Shown in pieces: positions 44,521 through 54,035 of a DNA stretch of 64,000 bases. Positions within the stretch are counted from its first letter, which is position 1. Each line of letters begins with the position of its first letter. Source of the DNA: Peptostreptococcus porci (GTDB lineage: Bacteria > Bacillota > Clostridia > Peptostreptococcales > Peptostreptococcaceae); assembly GCF_009695815.1 (NCBI RefSeq), contig NZ_VUNE01000004.1, positions 186,001 to 250,000 of the forward strand, read 5' to 3'. A model generated the notes under the pieces. That model was not told where the DNA came from and made no database searches. It saw nothing but the letters and a program-made list of their open reading frames with translations. Position numbers and translations under genes: made by a program.

Positions 44521-45726
44521 ATGAATTCCACACCTTTGGCAAATAGAGTACATATTTCTTTTTTTGGAAAAACCAACACAGGTAAATCGTCAGTTGTAAA
44601 CACTCTTTTGAAGCAGGATATAGCAATAGTGTCAGATGTTGCAGGGACTACTACTGATATAGTGTACAAAACGACTGAAATAAATAAAATAGGTGCCTGT
44701 GTTATCATTGATACTCCAGGATTTGATGATGTATCAATACTTGGAGAAAAAAGGATAAAATTGACAGAGAAAGCTATTAGAAAAACCGATATAGCAGTTT
44801 TGCTGATATGTGATGATGATTTTGTCGAAGAAAAAAAATGGGTAAATAAGTTCAGCGAAAATTCAATACCATTTATTATAGCTATCAATAAAGTCGACGT
44901 CTTTGACCATTCGTATATCGCCTACTTGGAGAAGAAAATAGAGGAAAATTTCGACCAAAACCCTATTGTTGTCAGTGCAAAGGATGGAGAAGGAATAGAT
45001 TATTTGTATGAAAAAATAGCTTCTATAGGTGAAAATCTGGTTGAAGAAACGACTTTATGTGCACATTTGGTTTCAAAAGACGATTTGGTGTTGCTGGTTA
45101 TGCCTCAAGATATTCAGGCACCGAGAGGAAGACTTATACTTCCACAGGTTCAAATGATTAGAGATTTATTGGACAATAAATGTATGGTAATATGTATAAA
45201 TTCAGATCAAATCGACGAAGTAATATCCATTTTAAATAAAGAGCCTAGACTTATCATTACAGATTCTCAGGTCGTAGATAAAATTTATGAAAAAAAACCA
45301 AAAAACACAATTATTACCACATTTTCAATACTATTTTCAAGATACAAGGGAGATATCGGTACTTTTATAGAAGGTGCAAAGGCTTTGGATTTTTTGGATA
45401 GTAAATCAAAGGTTTTGATTGCAGAATCATGTACACATAAGCCTCTGGAGGAGGATATAGGTAGAATAAAAATTCCAAGACTATTGAGAAATGTAATAGA
45501 TAAAGACATTGGCATAGATATTTGTTCTGGAAATGACTTTCCTGACGATATTTCGAGGTATGATCTTATAATACATTGTGGAGCGTGTATGTTTAATAGG
45601 AAGCACGTTTTGTCTAGAATTAAAATTGCAAGGGATGCAGGTGTTCCAATTACAAACTATGGTATTGCAATAGCAAAATTGACTGGAGCATCCGAGCGAA
45701 TAGATTTGTCTGGTGTATTGAAATAA
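44521..45726 (+). CDS. hydF: [FeFe]-hydrogenase H-cluster maturation GTPase HydF
   Basis: A 401-residue scaffold that carries the diiron precursor to the hydrogenase. The GTPase domain has P-loop FFGKTNTGKSS (residues about 14-24), DTPG and NKVD. The C-terminal cluster domain has ESCTHKPLEEDIGR and HCGACMFN, giving C-x-H and HCxxC ligands. Start at 44521 with AAGGAGG upstream; a longer frame into hydG is not supported. The catalytic hydrogenase itself is not in this window. Confidence 0.95.
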   Translation: MNSTPLANRVHISFFGKTNTGKSSVVNTLLKQDIAIVSDVAGTTTDIVYKTTEINKIGACVIIDTPGFDDVSILGEKRIKLTEKAIRKTDIAVLLICDDDFVEEKKWVNKFSENSIPFIIAINKVDVFDHSYIAYLEKKIEENFDQNPIVVSAKDGEGIDYLYEKIASIGENLVEETTLCAHLVSKDDLVLLVMPQDIQAPRGRLILPQVQMIRDLLDNKCMVICINSDQIDEVISILNKEPRLIITDSQVVDKIYEKKPKNTIITTFSILFSRYKGDIGTFIEGAKALDFLDSKSKVLIAESCTHKPLEEDIGRIKIPRLLRNVIDKDIGIDICSGNDFPDDISRYDLIIHCGACMFNRKHVLSRIKIARDAGVPITNYGIAIAKLTGASERIDLSGVLK

Positions 45727-45756
45727 ATTAAAAAATTCTCCACAAAAAAAATAATC

Positions 45757-45798
45757 GTTGTTTAAACAACATACAAAGTCCTTTATTAATAATATAAT
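45757..45798 (+). promoter_or_regulatory. hcp promoter with CRP/FNR-type palindrome
   Basis: A perfect 14-bp palindrome GTTGTTTAAACAAC (45757-45770) lies upstream of TATAAT (45793-45798), with a poor -35. If transcription starts about 7 bases after the -10, the palindrome is centred near -41.5, the position of a class II CRP/FNR activator. HcpR, a CRP/FNR-family regulator of hcp in anaerobes, is a natural candidate, though the sequence is not its textbook site. The regulator is not identified here. Confidence 0.45.
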
Positions 45799-45862
45799 GT
45801 ACTCAAGATGTTATGAAAAATAAATTATTAGTATAAAAACAAAGAAATCGGAGGTACAGTTT

Positions 45863-47506
45863 ATGAAGGATATTACAGCAAGTATGTTTTGTTATCAATG
45901 TCAAGAAACAGCAAAGGGAACAGGATGTACAAAAGTAGGAGTATGTGGGAAGAATCCAACAGTGGCAGCTTTGCAGGATTTATTGGTATATGTGACTAAG
46001 GGCATAGCCGAAGTCGTGGTAAAAGGAAATGTAGATGTTGCAGAAATTTCCAATATAAATAAAGAGGTTATTACAAGTCTTTTTATAACAATAACTAATG
46101 CAAATTTTGATGAAGCCGCAATTGAAAATCAGATAAATAAAATGATAGGAATTAGAAATGAATTGGCAAGAAAGGTCAATATTTCAAATCCTCATGATTC
46201 TGTTACTTTTGAAGTATCTAACAGAGAAGAAATGCTTGAAAAAGCAAAAAATGTAGGAGTACTATCTACTGAAAATGAAGATGTTAGATCTTTAAGAGAA
46301 TTAAATATTTATGGATTAAAGGGAATGGCAGCATATGCTGAGCACGCATTAAACATAGGCTTGGAAGATAATTCTGTGTATGAATATACATACAAGGCAT
46401 TGTCAAAAACATTGGATGATTCACTTAGCGTAGATGAATTGGTTGCATTGACATTAGAAACTGGTGAGTATGGTGTTAAGGTTATGGCGCTTTTGGATAA
46501 TGCCAATACATCAAAGTATGGTAATCCTGAAATTACAACAGTTAATATTGGAACAAGAAACAATCCAGCTATTTTGATTTCTGGACATGACTTGACAGAT
46601 TTGGAACAACTGTTAGAACAGACAAAGGGTACTGGTGTGGATGTTTATACACATGGAGAAATGTTGCCAGCTCATTATTATCCAGCTTTTAAGAAATATG
46701 ATAACTTTGTTGGAAATTATGGAAATGCTTGGTGGCAGCAAACGACTGAATTTGTTACATTTAATGGACCTATTTTATTTACAACAAACTGTATAGTTCC
46801 TCCAAAGAGTGAAGAAGTAAGAAATAGAATATTTACAACAGGTGCATCCGGTTATCCTGGATGTCAACATATTGTAGCTGATGAAGACGGAAAAAAAGAT
46901 TTCTCTGCTATTATAGAGATGGCTAAGACATTGCCAGCTCCACAGGAAATCGAATCAGGAAGCATTGTTGGTGGATTTGCTCACAATCAGGTAATAGAAC
47001 TGGCTGATCAAGTTGTCGATGCTGTTAAGACTGGTGCAATCAAGAAGTTCTTTGTAATGGGTGGTTGCGATGGTAGAATGAAAGGTAGAAGCTACTACAC
47101 AGAATTTGCTGAAAAATTGCCAAAGGATACAGTAATATTGACTGCTGGTTGTGCAAAATATAGATATAATAAACTAAATTTAGGTGATATTAACGGTATA
47201 CCGAGAGTTTTAGATGCAGGTCAGTGTAATGACTCATATTCACTAGCTGTAATAGCATTAAAGCTTAAAGAGGTATTTGGTTTAGAAGATATAAACGAAT
47301 TGCCAATCGTATACAATATAGCTTGGTATGAACAAAAGGCTGTGATAGTTCTTTTAGCATTATTGTACCTGGGTGTTAAGAATATTCATCTTGGACCAAC
47401 ACTTCCAGGATTCCTGTCAGCTAATGTTGCAAATGTATTGGTTGAAAACTTTGGAATAGCAGGAATTGGAACAGCAGATGAAGATTTGGTTAAGTTTTTA
47501 GGATAG
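45863..47506 (+). CDS. hcp: Hydroxylamine reductase / hybrid-cluster protein
   Basis: A 547-residue Hcp, class with the short N-terminal cysteine spacing: C10, C13, C22, C28 in [20 protein letters not shown] bind the proximal 4Fe-4S cluster. Downstream segments with hybrid-cluster ligands include [31 protein letters not shown] and [11 protein letters not shown]. The family reduces nitric oxide or hydroxylamine in anaerobes under nitrosative stress. A CGGAGG site precedes the ATG; the gene is monocistronic. Confidence 0.97.
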   Translation: MKDITASMFCYQCQETAKGTGCTKVGVCGKNPTVAALQDLLVYVTKGIAEVVVKGNVDVAEISNINKEVITSLFITITNANFDEAAIENQINKMIGIRNELARKVNISNPHDSVTFEVSNREEMLEKAKNVGVLSTENEDVRSLRELNIYGLKGMAAYAEHALNIGLEDNSVYEYTYKALSKTLDDSLSVDELVALTLETGEYGVKVMALLDNANTSKYGNPEITTVNIGTRNNPAILISGHDLTDLEQLLEQTKGTGVDVYTHGEMLPAHYYPAFKKYDNFVGNYGNAWWQQTTEFVTFNGPILFTTNCIVPPKSEEVRNRIFTTGASGYPGCQHIVADEDGKKDFSAIIEMAKTLPAPQEIESGSIVGGFAHNQVIELADQVVDAVKTGAIKKFFVMGGCDGRMKGRSYYTEFAEKLPKDTVILTAGCAKYRYNKLNLGDINGIPRVLDAGQCNDSYSLAVIALKLKEVFGLEDINELPIVYNIAWYEQKAVIVLLALLYLGVKNIHLGPTLPGFLSANVANVLVENFGIAGIGTADEDLVKFLG

Positions 47507-47538
47507 TATATTTGTAAATATTTTAAATATTATGTATA

Positions 47539-47570
47539 ATAGCTGGAGATTACTCTCCAGCTATTTCTTT
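47539..47570 (+). terminator. Terminator after hcp
   Basis: ATAGCTGGAGA (47539-47549) pairs perfectly with TCTCCAGCTAT (47554-47564) around a 4-base loop, followed by TTCTTT. Confidence 0.85.
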
Positions 47571-47625
47571 ATATACTTTTTTGTCTTATATTAATTAACA
47601 TAAAACAAAAAAGTATATAAAGAAA
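47564..47625. repeat. 62-bp near-perfect palindrome
   Basis: Two arms of 31 bases meet at TTAATTAA. The outer 21 bases of each arm (47564-47584 and 47605-47625) are perfect reverse complements, and only two base pairs are mismatched in the inner part. It begins where the hcp terminator ends and stops exactly at the -35 of the next promoter. It could be a second terminator, a regulator site, or a tiny mobile-element relic. Confidence 0.75.
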
Positions 47626-47654
47626 TTGAATAAAAATTCAAAAAATGATATAAT
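47626..47654 (+). promoter_or_regulatory. Strong promoter of the small-protein/ABC operon
   Basis: TTGAAT (47626-47631), 17 bases, TATAAT (47649-47654) with extended TGA. The small aromatic protein starts 43 bases further on. Confidence 0.65.
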
Positions 47655-47697
47655 AAATGCGATATATGCATATATTGTATTAAGGGGGGAGATTATA

Positions 47698-47880
47698 ATG
47701 TATAATGTATCAAATTATTTTGAACAATTGCAAAATTATGATTATATCAATATGTTTGGTTGTCTGTTTAATACAGAGTTTAAAAACTATTTTTATGAGT
47801 TTGGAACAGGCAAGGTCATTGAATCTTATGACGGTTCTTATTTTTTTCAGCGTTATTTAGACAGTATGTCGTGTCAATAG
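47698..47880 (+). CDS. Small aromatic-rich protein, possible ABC-linked peptide
   Basis: A 60-residue protein starting MYNVSNYFEQLQNYDYINMF, with AAGGGGGGAG upstream. It is unusually rich in Tyr and Phe, has two cysteines (one three residues from the end, in DSMSCQ) and no membrane helix. It is the first gene before an ABC ATPase and permease, 26 bases on. Such small leading genes are often peptide precursors or regulators, but there is no leader motif I recognise. Unknown function. Confidence 0.6.
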   Translation: MYNVSNYFEQLQNYDYINMFGCLFNTEFKNYFYEFGTGKVIESYDGSYFFQRYLDSMSCQ

Positions 47881-47906
47881 CATTTTTTATATAAGGAGAT
47901 GTTTTT

Positions 47907-48776
47907 ATGATTACAGGAAAAAATATTAAAATTAAATATGGAGATAGAGTAATTTTAGATGATATCGATTTTGAAATCAATAAAGGGATAAATGGTTTTT
48001 TGGGAGCAAATGGAGTAGGAAAAACAACGCTTTTTAAGTTAATTATTGGTGAATTAAAGCCGTTTTCAGGCGAGATAAAAATAGTTGGAGCTGATAGAGA
48101 TATTATCATAGGATATCTTCCGCAAAATTTTAAAGGATATCCAGAAATGAGTGTAAAAGAATTTTTATACTATATTGCCGAATTAAAAATGGAATTAAAA
48201 AAAATTAAGAAAAGTGTAATAAAAAAAGAAGTGGAAGATAAAATAGAAATATTTTCGCTGAATGGACTTGAGAAAGTAAAGCTAAAAAAATTGTCAGGTG
48301 GGCAGTTAAGAAGAGTTGGGTTGGCTCAAGCAACTTTATTTGATCCATATATAATCATTTTGGATGAACCAACGACAGGCTTGGATCCTAAAGAGAGGGT
48401 AAAATTTAGAAGATATCTAACTAGCTTGTCTGAACATAGTATTGTTTTATTGTCTACTCATATCGTTTCAGACTTGCAGGATTCGTCCAATAAAATATTT
48501 ATTTTAAAGGATGGAAAGATAATAATTCAAGGTGAAGAAAATGATATTTTAGATAAATATCCAATGAAAGCATATAAATATTATGCCAAAGATATTAATT
48601 CTGCAGAAGATATTGATTCAAAATTTCTTGTATCCAATATGCATAAATGTGATGCAGGCTATGAACTTAGAATTATTTCGAACAACAAGCCATTGGATGA
48701 CGCAGTTGAGGATAGATTAAAATTGGAAGATATATATTATGTGAATTTTAGTGAGGATGTAGAAAATGAAATATGA
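47907..48776 (+). CDS. ABC transporter ATP-binding protein
   Basis: A 289-residue ATPase of the drug/antimicrobial-peptide exporter group (BcrA/CcmA style). Walker A is GANGVGKTTL (residues about 33-42), Q-loop YLPQNFKGYP, signature LSGGQLRRVGLAQ, Walker B IIILDEPTTGLDP, H-loop LSTHI. A C-terminal extension of about 80 residues follows the core. It overlaps the permease gene by 11 bases. The pair probably exports or gives resistance to a small hydrophobic or peptide compound. Confidence 0.9.
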   Translation: MITGKNIKIKYGDRVILDDIDFEINKGINGFLGANGVGKTTLFKLIIGELKPFSGEIKIVGADRDIIIGYLPQNFKGYPEMSVKEFLYYIAELKMELKKIKKSVIKKEVEDKIEIFSLNGLEKVKLKKLSGGQLRRVGLAQATLFDPYIIILDEPTTGLDPKERVKFRRYLTSLSEHSIVLLSTHIVSDLQDSSNKIFILKDGKIIIQGEENDILDKYPMKAYKYYAKDINSAEDIDSKFLVSNMHKCDAGYELRIISNNKPLDDAVEDRLKLEDIYYVNFSEDVENEI

Positions 48777-49947
48777 AATCAAAAAAATATTTAGTAGTTC
48801 CAGTTTTTTTGTTGTGATGGTATTAATATTTATTTTGTCTATAGTTTCTCCTGTTTTGACTATAAAAAATTATGAGACTTTAGACAAAAATGGTAATCTT
48901 ATTCATGGAACAGAAGCAATTAAATATGAAAAGCAGAATATGTCCAGATTTGAGGTATTGGATTCAAATTTATTAAATTCAGCATTGAACTATTTTAAAA
49001 AAAATGATAACGAAGATGTTTATTCAAATATGGAGGATAAGTACCCAGGAATACTTTCTTTATTAATAATGGCATATTCTCCACCAAAGATATTTGATAA
49101 AGATAATTTGAAAAAGATTACTAATGCAGATGATTTTTATGATAAGAGAGTAGAAGTGGTTGAGGGTCATCTTAACTTGTATTATAGTGTAAAAATGTTT
49201 GATGATTGGGAAAAAAAGGATATTTTGAAATATGCCAAAGCATTAAAAACTCCAATTAAATATGGTTTCCATGAAGGATGGATAAGGTTATTTGAAAATA
49301 TACGAGCAATAACGATTGTAGTAATGATTTTGGCAATATTAATGTCTTCACAAATATTTACTTATGAATCTGAAACTGGGATGTCAGAAGTATTGCAGTC
49401 GTTCAAAGGCAAAGTCTTAAAAAAAGTAGTTAATAATAAAATAAAATCTGTATACCTTATTTTGTTTATTGTATATACTATTTTGGTTTGGGGGATATTT
49501 ATAGCTTTTAATAAATATTTCTATCTGGATTATGAATTGCCAATTCAAATTTCAAGTGCGTATTTATTATCAATTCATAATTATAGCTTTTTTGAGTCTT
49601 TTGTGTACCAATATATATCTGGCTTAACATCTATACTGTCTATTTCTACTATTTCAATGATTGTAAATAGGCATTGCAAAAAGTCAATAACATCATTGGT
49701 ATATAACGTACTTATAACTGCTACTCAGGTATTAGCCCCAATGATTGATAAGTTGCCATTTTTCATAAGGAAATTTGCTGGTATTCTTCCAGCCAATGGA
49801 GCTTTATTTAATTTTAATTTAATCTCTCAGCAGGTTTATAACTGGTTTGGTATACACACATTAAAAATATTTAGTATCTGCATTTTGAATGTAGTTATTA
49901 TTTGTACGGGACTACTTATTTTGAATTTTACAAAAAGGAAGGCGTAA
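48766..49947 (+). CDS. ABC transporter permease
   Basis: A 393-residue membrane protein with an N-terminal helix (about 10-30), a large extracytoplasmic domain (about 35-175), and five C-terminal segments from about 182. This is the ABC-2-like layout with a long first loop. No cysteine or protease motif is seen. It partners the ATPase by an 11-base overlap. Confidence 0.82.
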   Translation: MKYEIKKIFSSSSFFVVMVLIFILSIVSPVLTIKNYETLDKNGNLIHGTEAIKYEKQNMSRFEVLDSNLLNSALNYFKKNDNEDVYSNMEDKYPGILSLLIMAYSPPKIFDKDNLKKITNADDFYDKRVEVVEGHLNLYYSVKMFDDWEKKDILKYAKALKTPIKYGFHEGWIRLFENIRAITIVVMILAILMSSQIFTYESETGMSEVLQSFKGKVLKKVVNNKIKSVYLILFIVYTILVWGIFIAFNKYFYLDYELPIQISSAYLLSIHNYSFFESFVYQYISGLTSILSISTISMIVNRHCKKSITSLVYNVLITATQVLAPMIDKLPFFIRKFAGILPANGALFNFNLISQQVYNWFGIHTLKIFSICILNVVIICTGLLILNFTKRKA

Positions 49948-50119
49948 TACATGAATTCTATAATTAATATTTCTTTGTCAATTTGATATAACTTTATTTG
50001 TTGATACAGAAATGTATTTTTGTTGATATCCTAAATTAATTAATTGTAGATAGTTTTACATTTATTAATAAAGTGTTGTATAATAGTACCTATACATTGA
50101 AGTTTTAATGGAGGTGTTT

Positions 50120-50938
50120 ATGGAAGAATCAATAGAAAAGCAGACGAGTATAATGAACAAGTATATGGGTGTATTTGTAGATAAAATACCATCGATAATC
50201 GTCGCCATTATTACGATAATTATAGGTATAATAATTGCAAAAATTGTAAAAAAAATATTGAATAAGGCTCTATCAAAATACAAAAGTAGCACTGGTTTGG
50301 TAGGGTTTATGATAAACTTTGTACAATTTATAATAATTATATTTGCGTTTATGCAAGCATTGGGCGGTCTTGGTGTGAATACTACTTCTTTGGCGGCTAT
50401 GCTGGGAGCGGCTGGATTCAGTATAGGTTTGGCATTTAAGGAAGTGCTGTCAAACTTTGGCTCTAGCATGATTATTCTGTTTTTTAAGCCGTTTGATGTT
50501 GGAGATTATATAAAGTGTGAAGAAAATGAGGGAACTGTGGAAAGTATACAAATTTTTTCCACTACATTAAAGACTGTTGATAATAAACATATTATTTTGC
50601 CGAATTTCCAATTGACTACAAATCCAGTCATAAATTACACTTCTCAAAATGTAAGAAGGATTGATTTCGTCTTTTATGTAGATTATAATACAGAAATAAA
50701 AGACTTGTATTCCATAGCAAATAGTATTTTCGAGTATGAAAAGAGGATATTGAGCAGTCCGGAGCCATTAATCGGTGTTGATTCTATGAATAATAATATG
50801 ATAAAATTTATTGCAAAGCCTTGGGTCAAAACAGACGATTATTGGAATACTTACTACAGTCTTATGGAAAAATTCAAAAAAGAATTTGACAACAATGGAA
50901 TAAAAATGGCAAATGTAAATATTATGACACAGTTATAG
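50120..50938 (+). CDS. Small-conductance mechanosensitive channel (MscS family)
   Basis: A 272-residue MscS protein. It has three membrane segments, with the pore helix GAAGFSIGLAFKEVLSNFGSSMIILFFKPFDVGDYI near residues 95-130, then the beta domain with VESIQIFSTTLKTVDNKHIILPNFQL and a C-terminal alpha/beta domain. It opens under osmotic downshock. The ATG at 50120 is preferred because GGAGG precedes it; one four codons earlier overlaps that site. Confidence 0.93.
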   Translation: MEESIEKQTSIMNKYMGVFVDKIPSIIVAIITIIIGIIIAKIVKKILNKALSKYKSSTGLVGFMINFVQFIIIIFAFMQALGGLGVNTTSLAAMLGAAGFSIGLAFKEVLSNFGSSMIILFFKPFDVGDYIKCEENEGTVESIQIFSTTLKTVDNKHIILPNFQLTTNPVINYTSQNVRRIDFVFYVDYNTEIKDLYSIANSIFEYEKRILSSPEPLIGVDSMNNNMIKFIAKPWVKTDDYWNTYYSLMEKFKKEFDNNGIKMANVNIMTQL

Positions 50939-51013
50939 GATTAAAAAGTAAATACTAAGCAGTATGCTCGTATAAAAGTATTTTTGCTTTTTAGTTGAAC
51001 AGGAGGTTTAATT

Positions 51014-51265
51014 ATGAAGAAATTGTATGGAAGCTATCTTTGTCCGGATTGTCCGCCAGTTATAGAATTTTTACAAAACAATAATATTGACTTTGAATTT
51101 GTAAATATAACGGATTCTATATCAAACCTAAAGGAGTTTTTGTATCTAAGGGATAACGAAGATGCTTTTGATGATATAAAAAAGGAAAATTTTGTAGGAA
51201 TACCGTGTTTGGTTGATAATGGAAAAATATATTTTCAAGACGAAATATTAAATGGTAAATTATAA
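51014..51265 (+). CDS. Glutaredoxin-like protein
   Basis: An 83-residue thioredoxin-fold protein of the glutaredoxin-related type: KLYGSYLCPDCPP with C10 and C13, an NNIDFEFVNI strand and a GIPCLV cis-proline turn. It probably reduces cytoplasmic disulfides. AGGAGG precedes the ATG. It precedes the DUF1904 gene by 17 bases. Confidence 0.85.
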   Translation: MKKLYGSYLCPDCPPVIEFLQNNNIDFEFVNITDSISNLKEFLYLRDNEDAFDDIKKENFVGIPCLVDNGKIYFQDEILNGKL

Positions 51266-51282
51266 TAAATGGAGGGGATGAT

Positions 51283-51594
51283 ATGCCACAGTTGATTTTT
51301 AAAGGTGTAAAGAAAAATGATGTAAAGGAGATTAGCAATTCCTTGCCTTATAGGTTGGCAGAAATAAGTGATACTCCTGTTGACTATTTTACAATCGAAG
51401 TACCTGAAACAATGTATTTCTTTGACGGAAAAGAATTTGAAATGTACCCACTGATAGAGGTTATTCAGTTTGACAGAGGGGTTGAGATAGAAGAAAAAAT
51501 GGCAAAAGAAATCCAAAATCATGTTAAAAAATTCGATTACAGTGAGTGTGAGGTATATTTTACACATATAGAGAAAGAAAACTATTATGAATAA
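51283..51594 (+). CDS. DUF1904 protein (tautomerase-like)
   Basis: A 103-residue protein fitting DUF1904, a tautomerase/MIF-like fold of unknown activity: MPQLIFKGV begins with Met-Pro as in tautomerases, where Pro1 acts after Met removal, and FDRGVEIEEKMAKEI and CEVYFTHI follow. GGAGGGG precedes the ATG. It is likely co-transcribed with the glutaredoxin-like gene. Confidence 0.82.
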   Translation: MPQLIFKGVKKNDVKEISNSLPYRLAEISDTPVDYFTIEVPETMYFFDGKEFEMYPLIEVIQFDRGVEIEEKMAKEIQNHVKKFDYSECEVYFTHIEKENYYE

Positions 51595-51659
51595 ATTATA
51601 CACAGTATAGTGTGGTACGAAGTATTGTGAATTTTTATTTATTAGGAAGTGATTAAGGT

Positions 51660-52766
51660 ATGAATGAAAGAACAAAGGAAATAGTAATGGTTAGCTATAA
51701 AGGTATTTTGGCTAATATTTTGCTAGTTGTATTTAAAGCTATTGTGGGTATTATTGCAAATTCAATCTCTGTTATATTGGATGCTGTAAATAATCTAAGT
51801 GATGTTTTGTCCTCTGTAATTACTATTATTGGTACTAGAATAGCAAATAGAGATGCGGATAAGAAGCATCCATTTGGTCATGGTAGAGTGGAATATATAA
51901 CATCATCGTTGATTGCAATAATTGTTTTAAGTGCCGGGTTTCTGTCAATGAAGGAATCTGTGTCAAAGATTATTCACCCATCGGAGACAAAATTTTCCAC
52001 TGTAACAATAGTAGTAATTATAGCGGGTATCATTACAAAGTATTTTTTGGGAAAATATTTCAAAAAAAAGGGCGATGAGCTTAAATCAGGTGCTCTTTCG
52101 GCTTCTGGTGCAGACGCATCCTTTGATGCAATTATCTCAACTGGAACTTTGGTGTCGGCAATGTTTAGTATTTTCTTCAAAATAAACATTGAGGGATTTT
52201 TGGGTGCAGTTATTTCAATTTTTATATTGAAGGCAGGATATGAGATAATGCAGGATACATTGAGCAATATCATTGGAGTAAGAATAGATGACGATTTATC
52301 AATAGAGGTTAAAAATTATGTAAATTCTTTTCCAGAGGTTATAGGTGCGTATGATTTGATCTTGCATAGCTATGGTCCGGAGGAATTGATTGGATCTATA
52401 CATATAGAGGTTGATGATTTCTTGACAGCAAAAGATATTGATAGATTATCGAGAAAAATTATGGTAGGTGCATATAACAAGCTTGGGGTAATATTGACCA
52501 TAGGGATATATGCCACGAATGTCAAGGATGAATATTCTAAGGCTATAAAGAACTCTGTTTATGAAGAGATATCAAAGTATAATTCCGTATTACAAATGCA
52601 TGGTTTTTATGTGGAGGAAAGTGAAAAACTGGTGCACTTTGATATTATTATTGATTTTGACGAAAAAAACCAGCATGGGCTGGTTTATAGAATCACTGAA
52701 AATTTAAATAAGGTGTATCCAGATATCGAATTTGTTATCAATATCGATAGAGATTACAGTGAATAA
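51660..52766 (+). CDS. Cation diffusion facilitator transporter
   Basis: A 368-residue CDF metal/proton antiporter. Five to six membrane segments occupy residues 10-205, with the metal-site pattern SISVILDAVNNLSDVLSS (D41, N45, D48 region) and KKHPFGHGRVEY; the cytosolic CDF domain (about 210-290) has HIEVDD. A further C-terminal domain extends to residue 368. It exports zinc, manganese or iron; the specificity is unknown. Confidence 0.92.
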   Translation: MNERTKEIVMVSYKGILANILLVVFKAIVGIIANSISVILDAVNNLSDVLSSVITIIGTRIANRDADKKHPFGHGRVEYITSSLIAIIVLSAGFLSMKESVSKIIHPSETKFSTVTIVVIIAGIITKYFLGKYFKKKGDELKSGALSASGADASFDAIISTGTLVSAMFSIFFKINIEGFLGAVISIFILKAGYEIMQDTLSNIIGVRIDDDLSIEVKNYVNSFPEVIGAYDLILHSYGPEELIGSIHIEVDDFLTAKDIDRLSRKIMVGAYNKLGVILTIGIYATNVKDEYSKAIKNSVYEEISKYNSVLQMHGFYVEESEKLVHFDIIIDFDEKNQHGLVYRITENLNKVYPDIEFVINIDRDYSE

Positions 52767-52776
52767 TATGAAATAT

Positions 52777-53286
52777 TTAAATGGCTTTTTCGTGTGTTAA
52801 AAGCCATTTTTTTATGTCAATTCCACCAGCATAGCCAGTCAAATTTCCATTTTTTCCGATAACTCTATGACAAGGTATTATTATTCCTATGGGATTGTGT
52901 CCAACGGCTTGCCCAACCGCTTGAGCAGACATTGACTTAATACCTCTAATATCAGCTATACGTTTTGCTATTTCTCCATATGATATAGTTTCTCCATAAG
53001 GGATTTCACACAGTATTTTCCAAACCTCTTGTCTAAACTCTCCACCATGCGGATTAAGTTTTAGCTCACAAGCCTCAGGCTTCTCTCCTTTAAAGTACCT
53101 ATCTAGCCAATTTTTTGTTTTTTTCAATATTTCATCACAGTCATTCTTTTCAATTGAATATTTAGCATTCATCAAATCTGAACCGAAATATTTTTGTTCT
53201 CTTATCCATAGTCCTATCAGAGCATTTCCGTCACTCAATAAAGTCAATTCCCCTATGGGAGATACGTATTTTGTGTAGTAGTACAT
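52777..53286 (-). CDS. ogt: Methylated-DNA-[protein]-cysteine S-methyltransferase
   Basis: A 169-residue Ogt/Ada-type repair protein that removes methyl groups from O6-methylguanine. The acceptor cysteine is C139 in IIPCHRVIGKNG; the helix-turn-helix VWKILCEIPYGETISYGEIA and AVGQAVGHNP are typical. It is convergent with the CDF gene, and its last codons overlap the CDF terminator. Confidence 0.95.
   Translation of the reverse strand: MYYYTKYVSPIGELTLLSDGNALIGLWIREQKYFGSDLMNAKYSIEKNDCDEILKKTKNWLDRYFKGEKPEACELKLNPHGGEFRQEVWKILCEIPYGETISYGEIAKRIADIRGIKSMSAQAVGQAVGHNPIGIIIPCHRVIGKNGNLTGYAGGIDIKKWLLTHEKAI
52779..52813 (+). terminator. Terminator of the CDF gene, within the ogt 3' end
   Basis: AAATGGCTTTT (52779-52789) pairs with AAAAGCCATTT (52799-52809) and is followed by T. 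It lies 13 bases past the CDF stop and inside the last codons of the convergent ogt. Confidence 0.8.
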
Positions 53287-53549
53287 AGTCTTTCTCCCTT
53301 CTTATATTTTTGCTTCAACAATATATCAAATCTATTTCTAGTATATAAAATTAATATATAATAAAAAAACAAAAAAATCAAATTTAATATTGTATTATTA
53401 GATTCATTATATTAAAATTATATAATACTTATATCAATAAATTAAAAGTTTTAAAGATTATGAAATAATCATTAATATTTTAAATTGTAAGATAGTGTAT
53501 AGTATTGTTTGTTGATATAGTGTGTAGTATGTAGTAAGGATATAAATTA

Positions 53550-54017
53550 ATGATGAGTAATAAAAAAATATGCTTTTGTTCATCATCTGGAGGGCATTTT
53601 GAACAATTAATGATGATGAGGCCACTTATGGAAAAATATGACGGCTTTATAATAACAGAGAAAATAGAAGGCAACAATGAAGATATCGGAGTTAAAACAT
53701 ATTATTTACCTCAAATAAATAGATTGGAAAAATTATTTTTTATAAAATTAATTTTAATATTTTTAAAATCGATATACATTTATGTCATGGAAAGACCTCA
53801 GGTTACCATAAGTACAGGTGTTTTGGCGACGATTCCGTTCTGCTTGCTCTCAAAGCTTTTTGGTACAAAAATTATTTATATAGAGTCGTTTGCAAAGATA
53901 AATACACCTACGAAAACTGGAAATTTACTATATAGATATGCAGACAGGTTTTACGTACAGTGGGAAAGTATGTTGGAAATCTATCCAAATGCTATATATA
54001 AAGGTAGGCTATATTAG
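53550..54017 (+). CDS. Alg14/PssD-like glycosyltransferase membrane subunit
   Basis: A 155-residue protein of the PssD/Cps14F/Alg14 group: ICFCSSSGGHFEQLMMMRPL at the start, a hydrophobic stretch (about 67-85), TISTGVLATIPFC and IIYIESFAKI. It forms the membrane-docking half of a split glycosyltransferase whose catalytic half is the next gene, 18 bases on. It opens the polysaccharide cluster. Confidence 0.88.
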   Translation: MMSNKKICFCSSSGGHFEQLMMMRPLMEKYDGFIITEKIEGNNEDIGVKTYYLPQINRLEKLFFIKLILIFLKSIYIYVMERPQVTISTGVLATIPFCLLSKLFGTKIIYIESFAKINTPTKTGNLLYRYADRFYVQWESMLEIYPNAIYKGRLY

Positions 54018-54035
54018 TAAAGAGGTGTTTGTTAG

